From: an uncultured Candidatus Saccharibacteria bacterium
GTDB taxonomy: Bacteria; Patescibacteriota; Saccharimonadia; Saccharimonadales; Saccharimonadaceae
Direction: 5' to 3'
Assembly: GCA_938036625.1 (NCBI GenBank)
Contig: CALHQH010000037.1
Span: 1-64,000, forward strand
Length of the DNA: 64,000 bases
Shown one piece after another: positions 38,741-47,954 of this stretch; position 1 is the first letter of the stretch; each line of letters opens with the position of its first letter. The position numbers were made by a program, and so were the translations under genes. The notes below the pieces were generated by a model. That model saw only the letters and a program-made list of their open reading frames with translations, searched no databases and was not told the DNA's origin.

Positions 38741-41700
38741 ATGAGAGAAACTGATTTTTCCATCAAGCAATTGGTGGCATATTGCCTTGATTATGCAAAT
38801 TTAACAGCATCACCAACGTTGATGCGGCCAATCAGCACACATCTGATCCCAAGGGAGCTAATCGATCTTGATCGTATTATTTTTAGCAATACAGACGGAT
38901 ACTCTTTTGATTTGCGTACGGCAATCAGTCAGAAGGAATACAGTAGCCTAGAGGAAGCAGAGATTGAAGCGCTTCGGCAGGTCATTGTACGAGATACACC
39001 GATTGCTGAGGCAATTGCTAAGATTGATAGAAAATTTCGTGTCAATGGTTATACAAAGCAGGTCGTGCTCGAAACTGGCTTTGTTGATTTTCGAGCTAAG
39101 AAGATCAAGCGAGCATTTTTTGCAAATAATACAGAGGAGGAAGAAGGGGACGAGCTTGAAAAGTTCTCTCGTGCACTGATACGAATTCCTATTCAGCTCT
39201 CAGTAAAGCCTGATCAATACAGCACTCGAGTCAATATTACGCTATTGGATGAAAGTGTTTCTATTCTTGTTAACCAATTTCGAGATTGCATTCCGCAGGA
39301 AGACTTCGATGAGCTATTCTCATACATTGCTGAGCTGGAGGTAGAGGAAAGGCATTATTTACCACTAAAAAAGCAGTTTATCGAACAAGTCTGGAGTAGA
39401 TTTTTTGCTATTCTTCATAGGATTGGCGCAGAAGCGCTGACTGAGACGCCAAACTATACAGAATGCCGTATTATGCTGGTGAGCAAAGCAAACTACTTTT
39501 TGTCAGAGGACCTTGATGTAATGACAAAGCTGGACGAACAATCCCTTATAGACACAGCGATAAGTAGCTTCATATCTAGTGACCAGATGGATATCGAAGA
39601 AGCGGTTGATGACAAAGGTGAAACGGAGATATTCTTCCCATTTTCGTATGATAAGTGGCAGTTACGGACACTTGGTATTATTAAGAATAAAGCAGTTATT
39701 GTTGAAGGTCCTCCTGGTACTGGTAAGTCGCAAACAATTGCAAACTTGCTTGTGCATCTAGCAGCAACTGGCAATAAAGTCCTCTTCGCTAGCCAAAAAG
39801 ACCAAGCAGTTCGTGGTGTAAAAGACAAGCTCAAGGAGCTCGCAATACCGTTTTTGTTTGGCTATATTCCAGACAGAGAATCGCGCCTTCATTCAGAAAA
39901 CGACGAGAGAGATAGTGCGGCAAATACACTGGTATCGCTCGATAGAGAGTTTGAAAAGAGAGCACTGTTGCCCGACCAAAAAGTCCCACTAACCTTGATT
40001 AGTGGTTTTAAAGAAAAGTTTAATGACCACGCTGCAATAGAACGCAAAATATTTGCCATTACAAATGAAATGAATGCCTTAGCAAAATATAAGGATTTTG
40101 CTGATTGCTCGATGACAGAAGAGCAATACGATGAGCAGGTAGATTACATCAAAAAACTGATTACTGTCACACAACAAGCTAACCAGTTTGAGCAAGACCA
40201 CCAGACATATGTTGACCAGAAAGACAGAGCATACCAAGACCTAGAAATTACACTAGATGCTGAAATCGAGACAATTGCAGCTATTATCAAAAAGTGTGAG
40301 GAAATTCTACCTGAGCGATCAGGTTTTATTAATAAAACAATCATTAATATTAAGCTCGCAGCAATACTCAAGACTACTGCTAAGGATCTTGCGCAGGAGA
40401 TATATCGAGATATTGAAGCAGTTTTGTTTGATGATAGTCTGACAAAAACGCAAAAACTAAAACAATTGCGTCTCCTGAAGGACTATTTTGTGTATAGCAA
40501 CCTTGTTGCACAAAAAGACGATCTCATGTCGATGGGCAAAGACAGCTTCTTGAAGAATCGAGGCATTCTTGCTGCACTTAACAAACTTATCAAGGCGGAG
40601 GGTAAAGAGCAGGTATTTGATCATATTGCATCTTATCGCCAGCTGCAGCAAGAACTTGATGGTTTGCGGCGCTCGATTGACTCTAATGCACAGCATGGGT
40701 ATGGGACAGTCAATGATATACGCAAAGCGATCTGTGACTTGCGAAAGTTTTATCGAGAAGACACGATTGGTTTTGTGCGCAATAGGGTGCTTGCTAATCT
40801 GGATGAGCTAAAGCAATCAAAGGAAACTCGGTCTAAACTAAGGCAAATAGCACGCTCTTTGACAAAAAGCAAAAAAGCATACCGGACATTCGATAAACTC
40901 AAGCATGATCAACACAACTTTGATGTGATGTCGGATGTATTACCAATTTGGATGATGTCGCTTGACGATGTGAGCCGTATTATTCCTCTGCAAGCTGGAG
41001 CTTTTGATTATGTTGTTATCGATGAAGCATCGCAGTGTAATCTCGCATACGCACTCCCAGCAATGTTCCGTGCGAAGCATGTTATATTCTTTGGCGACAG
41101 CCTCCAAATGCGCGATACAAATACGCTCTTTAAGTCGAATGAGCAACTCACTGCAATTGCCAAGAAGCATGCGGTACCTGAGCAATTTCAGATAAAAGCA
41201 GAAGAAGATACAATTAAGTCGATTATGGATATTGCAGGGCTCGCAGGGTTTAAGACGGCAGTACTGAAGAATCACTATCGATCACCCAAAGAGCTTATTG
41301 GGTTTTCGAATCAGAATTTTTATGAAAAAGTTGGTCGCGCACTAGATGTCGTCAATGATAACATTTTGACCTACCAAGATACAAACCGTGTCTTGCTTAA
41401 TCATGTGATAGATGTTGATCCACGGCTGGAGGACTCGGTAAAAACAAACCACTCAGAGGCAAGATATATTCGTCGGCTTATCCAAGATATCCGCAAGGAT
41501 AAGCGATTAAAAAACAAATCGATAGCGGTCCTCACCTTTTTTAATGAACAGGCAGAGCTACTAGCTCGAGAGATTGATGATGATTCGATAAAGATATCAA
41601 CGATTGAAGGCATCCAAGGAGATGAGCGAGATATCATCATTTATTCGTTTGTTATTACCGATCCAACCAGTGGCAAGAGGCGCTACCAAGCGCTCACTGG

Positions 41701-42646
41701 CGAAGGTGGTGAAATCAAGAAGAGCGCAAACGAAGGGCGAGTGAATGTGGCGTTTAGTCGTGCGCGCCAACAAGTCCACTGCGTGACATGTATACCACCA
41801 ATAAGCTGGCCGGATGGTGTATGGATCAAGAAGTATCTCGCATATGTAGATGCGCATGGTTTTGTAAGACGCCACGAAAAGAGCGAGCTACAATTTGATT
41901 CAAAGTTTGAAGAAGATGTGTATGACTATCTTATGAATAAACTATCGCCAGAAGACTATCTTATTCAAACACAAGTTGAAAGCTGCGGGTTTAAAATTGA
42001 TCAAGTAATTACCGATATAAAAAGTGGCAAGAAGCTGGCTATTGAGTGCGATGGGCCAACCCATTTTGAGCATGGAGATGGTCAAGTATACGTCCAGAGT
42101 GACTGGGAGAGGCAAAGTGTACTTGGGACGGCTGGTTGGAGTTTTTATAGGATATCATTTTTTGATTGGTATAACATGAGAGATAATGCACGTCAAGATC
42201 TTGTACAATATATCGCTGACTACTTTGTAGGTGATATTGATCGCCAAGATATGCCAATCATTCATGATCTACAACAAAAATGCACCCTCCCAGCAGATAA
42301 AAGACAAGATGTCTACAAAACACGCATAAAACAATCGCATCAATATACTAACGCGGAAGAGGTGCAACAAGAAACAGTTAGCTCTAATACACCTGATGCA
42401 CGTAACAAGCACACCTTCACTGTTGGAGACAGGGAAGTAGACCAAAATCAATTCGATTGGTATCTATCTTCTCGTATTGGGCAGATGATCAAGATTCGAT
42501 ACCAATCAACACGCTCGGGGAGTGCCCGCTCATTTCGAGAGCTAACGCTATACAAATACGATGCGACATATCTATATGCTGCAAAGCAAGGGGTAGATCG
42601 CCCATATCGATACCGTCGAGATAGGGTTGTTGAGTTCCGAAAATAA
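38741..42646 (+). CDS. SF1 (DNA2/NAM7-like) helicase with Vsr/DUF559-like nuclease and WYL-like C-terminus
   Basis: A 1301-residue protein. Walker A is GPPGTGKSQ (323-331). Walker B is VVIDEASQC (758-766), with motif III FFGDSLQMRDTN after it, motif V STIEGIQGDERDIIIYSF (about 953) and motif VI GRVNVAFSRARQQV (about 1000). The long stretch between Walker A and B (about 400-700) is helical and coiled-coil-like. A PD-(D/E)xK nuclease follows: FKIDQVI (D1087) and AIECDGPTHF (E1102, D1104), then SVLGTAGWSFYRISFFDW, as in Vsr/DUF559 domains. Residues about 1245-1301 (MIKIRYQSTRSGSARSFREL and YRYRRDRVVEF) look like a small WYL-type barrel. The architecture recalls Hhe-type helicase-Vsr anti-phage proteins. 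It is AT-rich against neighbouring prfB and ftsE, suggesting transfer. TACAAT ends eight bases before the ATG. Confidence 0.85.
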   Translation: MRETDFSIKQLVAYCLDYANLTASPTLMRPISTHLIPRELIDLDRIIFSNTDGYSFDLRTAISQKEYSSLEEAEIEALRQVIVRDTPIAEAIAKIDRKFRVNGYTKQVVLETGFVDFRAKKIKRAFFANNTEEEEGDELEKFSRALIRIPIQLSVKPDQYSTRVNITLLDESVSILVNQFRDCIPQEDFDELFSYIAELEVEERHYLPLKKQFIEQVWSRFFAILHRIGAEALTETPNYTECRIMLVSKANYFLSEDLDVMTKLDEQSLIDTAISSFISSDQMDIEEAVDDKGETEIFFPFSYDKWQLRTLGIIKNKAVIVEGPPGTGKSQTIANLLVHLAATGNKVLFASQKDQAVRGVKDKLKELAIPFLFGYIPDRESRLHSENDERDSAANTLVSLDREFEKRALLPDQKVPLTLISGFKEKFNDHAAIERKIFAITNEMNALAKYKDFADCSMTEEQYDEQVDYIKKLITVTQQANQFEQDHQTYVDQKDRAYQDLEITLDAEIETIAAIIKKCEEILPERSGFINKTIINIKLAAILKTTAKDLAQEIYRDIEAVLFDDSLTKTQKLKQLRLLKDYFVYSNLVAQKDDLMSMGKDSFLKNRGILAALNKLIKAEGKEQVFDHIASYRQLQQELDGLRRSIDSNAQHGYGTVNDIRKAICDLRKFYREDTIGFVRNRVLANLDELKQSKETRSKLRQIARSLTKSKKAYRTFDKLKHDQHNFDVMSDVLPIWMMSLDDVSRIIPLQAGAFDYVVIDEASQCNLAYALPAMFRAKHVIFFGDSLQMRDTNTLFKSNEQLTAIAKKHAVPEQFQIKAEEDTIKSIMDIAGLAGFKTAVLKNHYRSPKELIGFSNQNFYEKVGRALDVVNDNILTYQDTNRVLLNHVIDVDPRLEDSVKTNHSEARYIRRLIQDIRKDKRLKNKSIAVLTFFNEQAELLAREIDDDSIKISTIEGIQGDERDIIIYSFVITDPTSGKRRYQALTGEGGEIKKSANEGRVNVAFSRARQQVHCVTCIPPISWPDGVWIKKYLAYVDAHGFVRRHEKSELQFDSKFEEDVYDYLMNKLSPEDYLIQTQVESCGFKIDQVITDIKSGKKLAIECDGPTHFEHGDGQVYVQSDWERQSVLGTAGWSFYRISFFDWYNMRDNARQDLVQYIADYFVGDIDRQDMPIIHDLQQKCTLPADKRQDVYKTRIKQSHQYTNAEEVQQETVSSNTPDARNKHTFTVGDREVDQNQFDWYLSSRIGQMIKIRYQSTRSGSARSFRELTLYKYDATYLYAAKQGVDRPYRYRRDRVVEFRK

Positions 42647-42648
42647 GA

Positions 42649-42710
42649 TGAGGGATGGTGCTTGGCTATATTTTGTTTGATCAACCACTCCTTTCTCGCT
42701 CCATCCCTCA
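42649..42710 (+). terminator. 10-bp inverted repeat after the helicase gene
   Basis: TGAGGGATGG (42649-42658) and CCATCCCTCA (42701-42710) pair perfectly across a 42-base loop, between the helicase stop codon and the ftsE -10. It may be a terminator-like or insulating structure; no T-tract follows. Confidence 0.4.
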
Positions 42711-42731
42711 GCCATATGCTATACTGGTATA

Positions 42732-43415
42732 GTGATATTGTTAGACAGAGTAACCAAACGGTATGATAAGGATGCCAAGCCGGCGCTCGATCGGGTGAGC
42801 TTGCATGTTGAGCCCAATGAGTTCGTCGTTATTATTGGTACGAGCGGGGCGGGCAAGAGCACGTTGCTCAAGCTCCTTACCCGCGAAGAGAAGCCCACAA
42901 CGGGTAAGATTGTGGTCGGTGGTATCGACTACGACACCCTTAAGGATAAGCATATTCCACTGCTGCGCCGCAAGATTGGTGTGGTGTTTCAGGATTTCAA
43001 GCTGTTGCCGCAGCGCACGGTGTTTGAGAACGTTGCCTTTGCGCTGGAGATTGCAGGTATGAGCAACCGCGAGATCAAGAACACAGTACCTAAGGTGATC
43101 GATCTCGTCGGCCTCCGGGGTAAAGAGAAGCAATTTCCGCACCAGCTCAGTGGTGGTGAGCGCCAGCGCGTGGCGATTGCCCGTGCCGTTGTGCGCCAGC
43201 CCAAAATTCTCATTGCTGATGAGCCCACTGGTAACCTTGACCCTAAGCACAGCTGGGATATCGTCCGTTTGCTCGAGAAGATTAATAAATATGGCACGAC
43301 CGTGCTGCTGACTACCCACAATGTCGAGATCGTTAACCGGCTCAAGCGCCGCGTCATCACCATTGAGCATGGCAAGATCACGCATGACCAAGCCAGAGGG
43401 AGTTACCGCCAATGA
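42732..43415 (+). CDS. ftsE: Cell-division ABC transporter ATP-binding protein FtsE
   Basis: FtsE is the ATPase that, with FtsX, switches on septal peptidoglycan hydrolysis. Motifs are Walker A IIGTSGAGKSTLLKLLTREE, Q-loop VVFQDFKLLP, signature LSGGERQRVAIARAVV, Walker [14 protein letters not shown] and switch LLTTHNVEIVNRLKRR, with the FtsE-typical LLPQRTVFENVAFALE. The start is GTG 42732: TATACT (42720-42725) ends six bases before it, so the message begins at the GTG. The gene overlaps ftsX by four bases (ATGA), giving translational coupling. Confidence 0.95.
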   Translation: MILLDRVTKRYDKDAKPALDRVSLHVEPNEFVVIIGTSGAGKSTLLKLLTREEKPTTGKIVVGGIDYDTLKDKHIPLLRRKIGVVFQDFKLLPQRTVFENVAFALEIAGMSNREIKNTVPKVIDLVGLRGKEKQFPHQLSGGERQRVAIARAVVRQPKILIADEPTGNLDPKHSWDIVRLLEKINKYGTTVLLTTHNVEIVNRLKRRVITIEHGKITHDQARGSYRQ

Positions 43416-44392
43416 GCCGCCGCAAAGATACCGCCCGCGCCCTGATGCAGCAAAAGCGCCGTCGCCGCCAGTGGTTGACGTTTGTCCGGATGTGCCGCTA
43501 CGGCATCAACAACTTTAGCCGCAACGCGTGGCTGACGGTTGCTGCGACACTTGTGATGACGATTACACTGCTTATTGTCTTTACTACCTTTGTTGCGCAG
43601 CGCTCGCTGGCCGACACCGCTCAGGCTATCAACAAGGATATCGACCGCTCGATCTACCTCCGCCCTGATGTCTCGGAGGAGCGCGCTCAGCCGGTGCTAG
43701 TAAGTTTGCGCCGCCTGAGCAACGTCGAGTCAGTCCGCTTTATTAGTACTGAGGAAGCCAAGGAGCAGTTTGCCAAGGCTAATAAGGACGATGAGGCTAA
43801 ACTGAACGCCCTTAAGGAGGCGACGAATTCACTGCCTGCGACGATCCGTATCACGCTGCACGACAATAACGACACATCGCAGCTGATAGATTTCGTCAAT
43901 ACCAATTCTGCGCTCAAACCACTGATTAGCGCCACCCAAACGCCAACCTTTATGAGCCAGCGGCGCAACGGTACGACACGCATCGCAGAGTGGACGCATA
44001 TGTCGCAAAAAGCTGGGGTGGCTGCCAGCGTGCTCTTTATCGCTATCTCTTTCTTGATCATTTTCAATACCATCCGTATGGCAATCTTCAACCGGCGCGA
44101 TGAGATCGAGATGATGAAGCTGATCGGTGCCGACCGGGGCTTTATTCGAGGGCCATTCCTCGTGGAGGCAGTGGTATATGGGGTGATTGCCGCAGTGATC
44201 GCAACCACGCTTGGCATCATTACGCTATTCCTCTCGGGCAATTCGCTCAAGAAGTGGGGAGTCGCTCTCCAGCCCACGATTGATATGGCAGCATCCTACT
44301 GGTGGCTCATTGCCCTGGTGATGATGGCACTAGGCGCATGCATTGGCGTCATCTCATCGCTGGTGGCCACTCGCCGTTACCTAAAGATTTAG
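43412..44392 (+). CDS. ftsX: Cell-division permease FtsX
   Basis: FtsX is the membrane partner of FtsE; its outer loop activates a peptidoglycan hydrolase. The N-terminus is basic (RRKDTARALMQQKRRRRQWL), then transmembrane helix 1 (LTVAATLVMTITLLIVFTTF). The outer domain spans about residues 60-200 and carries the FtsX pattern RSIYLRPDVSEERAQPVLVS. Three C-terminal helices follow, with IFNTIRMAIFNRRDEIEMMK and LIGADRGFIRGPFLVEA, the FtsX signature. It starts inside the ftsE stop codon. The CHAP-domain hydrolase directly downstream is the likely activated enzyme. Confidence 0.95.
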   Translation: MSRRKDTARALMQQKRRRRQWLTFVRMCRYGINNFSRNAWLTVAATLVMTITLLIVFTTFVAQRSLADTAQAINKDIDRSIYLRPDVSEERAQPVLVSLRRLSNVESVRFISTEEAKEQFAKANKDDEAKLNALKEATNSLPATIRITLHDNNDTSQLIDFVNTNSALKPLISATQTPTFMSQRRNGTTRIAEWTHMSQKAGVAASVLFIAISFLIIFNTIRMAIFNRRDEIEMMKLIGADRGFIRGPFLVEAVVYGVIAAVIATTLGIITLFLSGNSLKKWGVALQPTIDMAASYWWLIALVMMALGACIGVISSLVATRRYLKI

Positions 44393-44415
44393 CATTGATA
44401 CAAAGGAGGCCCGTG

Positions 44416-44444
44416 TTGACAAAGCACACACCGCTTGTTACCAT
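44416..44444 (+). promoter_or_regulatory. Internal promoter for the CHAP hydrolase
   Basis: TTGACA (44416-44421), a 17-base spacer and TACCAT (44439-44444), then seven bases to ATG 44452. The -35 overlaps a possible TTG start codon that stands six bases behind AAAGGAGG (44402-44409). Confidence 0.6.
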
Positions 44445-44451
44445 AAGAAAT

Positions 44452-45705
44452 ATGAAACAATCCACCACATCTGTTTCGTGTGCCCACACTGCTGTGGCCG
44501 CACCCAAAAAAACCAAGGGGCTTGCCACCAAGTCGGTCATTGTGGCAGCTGCCGTAATTATGGCGCTCAGTACGCCAGTTAGCACCTACCTCGGAGTGAC
44601 CACCGGGACTGCCTCGGCCGTGTCGCAGGAGGAATACCAGCGACAGATCGATGCGCTCAATAAGGAGATTGGGCAGTATCAGTCGCAGGCTAAGGAGCTG
44701 AACGAGAAGGCGAAGAGCTTGCAAAATGAACTCGAGGTCTTGTCGAAGCAGAAGGCGATGATCCAAGCGCAGATTGATATCAGCCAGAAGAAGCACGACC
44801 AACTGCAGGAGAAGATTGCCCAGACCAAGCGCGACATCAAGGCCAACCAAGACGCCTTGGGCGACACGCTGGCCGATATGTACGTCGACCGCACCATTAG
44901 CCCGCTGGAGATGCTGGCCAGCAGCCGGAACCTTGGTGACTATGTGGTGGAGCAAGATCGCCGCGATAGCATCCAGACCACGCTGAGCGAGACGATTACC
45001 CGGGTCAATAAGCTCAAAAAGCAGCTAGAAGAGCAAAAGAAGGAAGTTGAGCGTGTCCTGGCAGACCAAAAGAATGCCCGCGAAGCCCTCGCCGCCAAAG
45101 AGCGTGAGCAAGCTGACCTCCTTGCCCGCACCCAAAATGAAGAAGCAAACTACCAAAAACTCACCGCCGACCGCGAGAGTGAGAAAGCCCGCGTCCAAAA
45201 GGCGCAGCAGGATGCCATCCAAGCGGCCATCCGCAACGCTGGCGGTGGTGGTTCACTTGGTATTACCTCTGGTGATGGCTCGATGGGTGGCTACCCATGG
45301 GCTGGCGGCTGTACCGTTGATGCCAATGCGCTGTCGCACGGTGGCGCATCTGGTGGTGGCGAAGACCCACTGGGCTATGGCTGCCGTCAGTGTGTAAGCT
45401 ACACCGCCTGGAAGACTTACCAAAAGACTGGCTACGCACCACGCTACTGGGGCAATGCCAATATGTGGCCGGCTGCTGCGCGTAATGCTGGCTTCTCGAC
45501 TGGCCGTACTCCACGAGCTAACGCCCTTGGCGTCATCTCGGCAGGGCAGTATGGGCACATCGTCTACATCGAAGGCTACGATGCCGGTAGCAACACTGTC
45601 CGCATTAGCCAGTTCAATTACTTCAACGCCGGCGGCCCTGGCTGGGGTCATTATAGCGAAATGACGGTGCCTGCCAGTACGTACGATACGTATATCTATC
45701 TGTAG
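44452..45705 (+). CDS. Coiled-coil CHAP-domain peptidoglycan hydrolase (PcsB/EnvC-like partner of FtsEX)
   Basis: After a long signal region (KSVIVAAAVIMALSTPVSTY, likely cleaved near TASA), residues about 60-250 form a coiled coil (QRQIDALNKEIGQYQSQAKE through ERVLADQKNAREALAAKERE), as in PcsB and EnvC. A Gly-rich linker leads to the CHAP domain: catalytic Cys in YGCRQCVSYTAWKTYQKTGY and His in AGQYGHIVYIEGYD, with AQFNY/SQFNYFNAG near the end. CHAP enzymes cut peptide bonds of peptidoglycan. The FtsEX-CHAP order matches streptococcal FtsEX-PcsB in logic. Two starts are supported: ATG 44452 from the internal promoter, and TTG 44416 (12 codons earlier) from ftsEX mRNA with AAAGGAGG. Confidence 0.92.
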   Translation: MKQSTTSVSCAHTAVAAPKKTKGLATKSVIVAAAVIMALSTPVSTYLGVTTGTASAVSQEEYQRQIDALNKEIGQYQSQAKELNEKAKSLQNELEVLSKQKAMIQAQIDISQKKHDQLQEKIAQTKRDIKANQDALGDTLADMYVDRTISPLEMLASSRNLGDYVVEQDRRDSIQTTLSETITRVNKLKKQLEEQKKEVERVLADQKNAREALAAKEREQADLLARTQNEEANYQKLTADRESEKARVQKAQQDAIQAAIRNAGGGGSLGITSGDGSMGGYPWAGGCTVDANALSHGGASGGGEDPLGYGCRQCVSYTAWKTYQKTGYAPRYWGNANMWPAAARNAGFSTGRTPRANALGVISAGQYGHIVYIEGYDAGSNTVRISQFNYFNAGGPGWGHYSEMTVPASTYDTYIYL

Positions 45706-45722
45706 GAGAGAATACATAGCGC

Positions 45723-45755
45723 AAACGACCACCTAAGTAACGGTGGTCGTTTTAG
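45723..45755 (+). terminator. Terminator of ftsE-ftsX-CHAP
   Basis: An 11-bp stem (AAACGACCACC with GGTGGTCGTTT) with an eight-base loop ending in a short T-run. Confidence 0.88.
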
Positions 45756-45784
45756 TCGTTTGTGGTAGGCGAGAGCTTATAGGT

Positions 45785-46501
45785 TTACGCTGCAGATAGG
45801 GTGGGCTGGTGCGGGGCTTCGGTTTGGGCGATGGTTATATCAGGGGTAGTGCTCGTCTCGGGCGGGCCAACCCGGTACCCATACTGGTTATACTCTGTAC
45901 CAATCGGGTCATCCCTCTCGCAGCGCCGGAGGGGCTGGGTATCAGTGGGCAGCTGGGCAATGTAGCTGTTGCTAAAGGCGGTGCGTGTATCGGCCTGAGC
46001 CATCTGAGCCAGCAGGGCAAAGAGCTCTTTGACGTTGCTAACCGCCTCGCTCGTGCTGGGTGGCTTCTCGCCACCATAGATAAAGCCGTGCTGCTCCTGT
46101 GCTAAGAGATCTTGATCAAAACCGTAGCTGCAATCGCAGCAGTCAAGGCAGCGCTCGTAGAAGTAGTGCACCGCGTAGGTAATCTCGCTATGTGTGATGG
46201 TGATGGGCGGCTGGTCACCACGGGCACTATTTCTCATCCCGGCAATAATGCGTGTGAGGCTGTCGATGATACCGTGGAGGATTTGCTCGCGCTGGTGGCG
46301 TTCGCGGTCGATGATACACATCACATCGAGCTCCTCATTGCTACGGCATGGAGCAGTCGGCAATTCGGCAACAAGCGCAAGATAACCAACCTGACTAGCC
46401 CGAGAAGAAGTGCGCTCAGCAAGCAGTTGTAAGTCGCTCTCAACAGTGGATGGTAATGGGCAAACAGGCGCTGCTTCTGAGCTGACAACGGCAAGAGACA
46501 T
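45785..46501 (-). CDS. Uncharacterised soluble protein with Cys cluster, 238 aa
   Basis: The family is not recognised. The N-terminal half is helical (ESDLQLLAERTSSRASQVGY, HQREQILHGIIDSLTRIIAG). The centre holds YERCLDCCDCSYGFDQD, with four cysteines in eight residues, a possible metal or redox site. Another helix follows (AVSNVKELFALLAQMAQADT), and the end is Pro/Thr-rich. No signal peptide or membrane segment is seen. GAGTGAGG lies about eight bases before the ATG and a TATAAT lies about 40 bases upstream on the minus strand. It is convergent with the CHAP gene. Confidence 0.75.
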   Translation of the reverse strand: MSLAVVSSEAAPVCPLPSTVESDLQLLAERTSSRASQVGYLALVAELPTAPCRSNEELDVMCIIDRERHQREQILHGIIDSLTRIIAGMRNSARGDQPPITITHSEITYAVHYFYERCLDCCDCSYGFDQDLLAQEQHGFIYGGEKPPSTSEAVSNVKELFALLAQMAQADTRTAFSNSYIAQLPTDTQPLRRCERDDPIGTEYNQYGYRVGPPETSTTPDITIAQTEAPHQPTLSAA

Positions 46502-46642
46502 TAGATAACCTCACTCGTTTTGATTAAAGAATGGTAATTGTCTATTATACGAGGATGAGGCAAAAATGCAAGGGGGTTGGATCCTTGGTGTGCTATTAAC
46601 ATTCTTTTGCCACACCGCCCGAGCGTAGTATAATACCATAGT

Positions 46643-47875
46643 ATGGTACAGAGTGACACAACGAGCGCGAACCGCTCGAAATATGACTATGATGAACCAA
46701 AAAAGCTGACCATCTCGCAGCTCACAGCCTTGCTGGTGGCGGTGCTGCTGCTGGGGGCTGGCTTTATGGCAGGGATGTATGCCGACAAGCTCTATGCGGC
46801 GATTGCACCAGTCTTTGGCTTCAAAGTGTCAGCCGATAGCATCGACCTCAGCAGTGTGCAGCAGACCTATCGCAAACTCAAAGCAGAATATGATGGTAAA
46901 CTGGACGACACCAAGCTGATCGATGGCGCTAACCGTGGCCTAGCTGCAGCTACCGGCGACCCCTACACCACCTATATGGACAAGCAAGAGACCGAGCAGT
47001 TCGACCGTAGCCTCAATGGCGAAGTGAGCGGCATTGGCGTGGAGATCGCATCGCGGGGTAACCACGCTACAGTAGTGCGCGTCGTCGATGACTCACCAGC
47101 GGCCAAAGCAGGCCTGCGGGCCGGCGATATCTTCCGCAGTATTAATGGCCAATCGGTGGTGGGGCAGAACTCTGAGGTAGTGGCAAGCAAAGTGCGGGGC
47201 GAGGCTGGCACGACCGTCAAGCTCGTGATGCAGCGTGAGGAATCGACCGAGGAATATACCATCGTCCGGGCCAAGGTGAGCGACGCCAGTGTCCGTAGCC
47301 AGATTCGCGACGGCGTGGGTATCCTCACCATTACCCGGTTTGATGACCAAACTGGCCGACTCGCCCGCCAAGCGGCAGAGCAGTTCGTCCAGCAGGGGGT
47401 GCGGGCGGTGGTGCTCGACCTACGCGACAACGGTGGCGGCTATGTAACGGCTGCTCGCGAGGTCGCAAGCCTGTGGCTTGAGAACAAAGTCGTAGTAGTA
47501 GAGAAGTCTGGCGACGTCGTGCGTGACACCGTGCACAGCAGTGGCCAGGCGCTGCTCAAAGGAATGAAGACAATCGTCCTCGTCAACGGCAATAGCGCCA
47601 GTGCCAGTGAGATCGTAGCGGGGGCACTGCACGACCATAAGGCAGCGACATTACTCGGCGAAAAGACCTTCGGCAAGGGTACGGTGCAGAAGCTATTTGA
47701 TCTACCCGACGGCCGTAAGCTCAAGATCACCGTGGCGCGTTGGTATACCCCAAGTGGCCGCAATATCTCGCAGGGCGGCATTGCGCCAGATACTGAGGTC
47801 AAAATGAGCACCGATGACCGTAACGCTGGCCGCGACCCACAGCTCGATAGCGCACTGCAAAAGTTTGCAGAGTAG
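46643..47875 (+). CDS. S41-family C-terminal processing protease (CtpA-like)
   Basis: Ctp proteases degrade extracytoplasmic proteins, including peptidoglycan hydrolases. An N-terminal transmembrane anchor (LTALLVAVLLLGAGFMAGMY) precedes a helical region, then a PDZ domain (about residues 120-205; GIGVEIASRGNHATVVRVVD, SPAAKAGLRAGDIFRSINGQ). The S41 core has LDLRDNGGGYVTAAREVASL, the catalytic Ser in LVNGNSASASEIVAGALHDH and the Lys in LLGEKTFGKGTVQKLFDLPD. The 410 residues match CtpA/CtpB. TATAAT ends eight bases before ATG 46643. Its place one gene after the CHAP hydrolase suggests, without proof, that it could control that enzyme's level. Confidence 0.95.
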   Translation: MVQSDTTSANRSKYDYDEPKKLTISQLTALLVAVLLLGAGFMAGMYADKLYAAIAPVFGFKVSADSIDLSSVQQTYRKLKAEYDGKLDDTKLIDGANRGLAAATGDPYTTYMDKQETEQFDRSLNGEVSGIGVEIASRGNHATVVRVVDDSPAAKAGLRAGDIFRSINGQSVVGQNSEVVASKVRGEAGTTVKLVMQREESTEEYTIVRAKVSDASVRSQIRDGVGILTITRFDDQTGRLARQAAEQFVQQGVRAVVLDLRDNGGGYVTAAREVASLWLENKVVVVEKSGDVVRDTVHSSGQALLKGMKTIVLVNGNSASASEIVAGALHDHKAATLLGEKTFGKGTVQKLFDLPDGRKLKITVARWYTPSGRNISQGGIAPDTEVKMSTDDRNAGRDPQLDSALQKFAE

Positions 47876-47954
47876 ACATATATCCAACAAAATACAAACG
47901 ATTGTTCGCTAAAAGTATTGTATTTGTTCTAAATCTACGCTACCATAAAGGCAT

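Noticed and set aside
41000..42646. Helicase gene as part of a restriction-modification or multi-gene defence island
   Set aside because: No methyltransferase, specificity subunit or other defence gene adjoins it; both neighbours are housekeeping genes.
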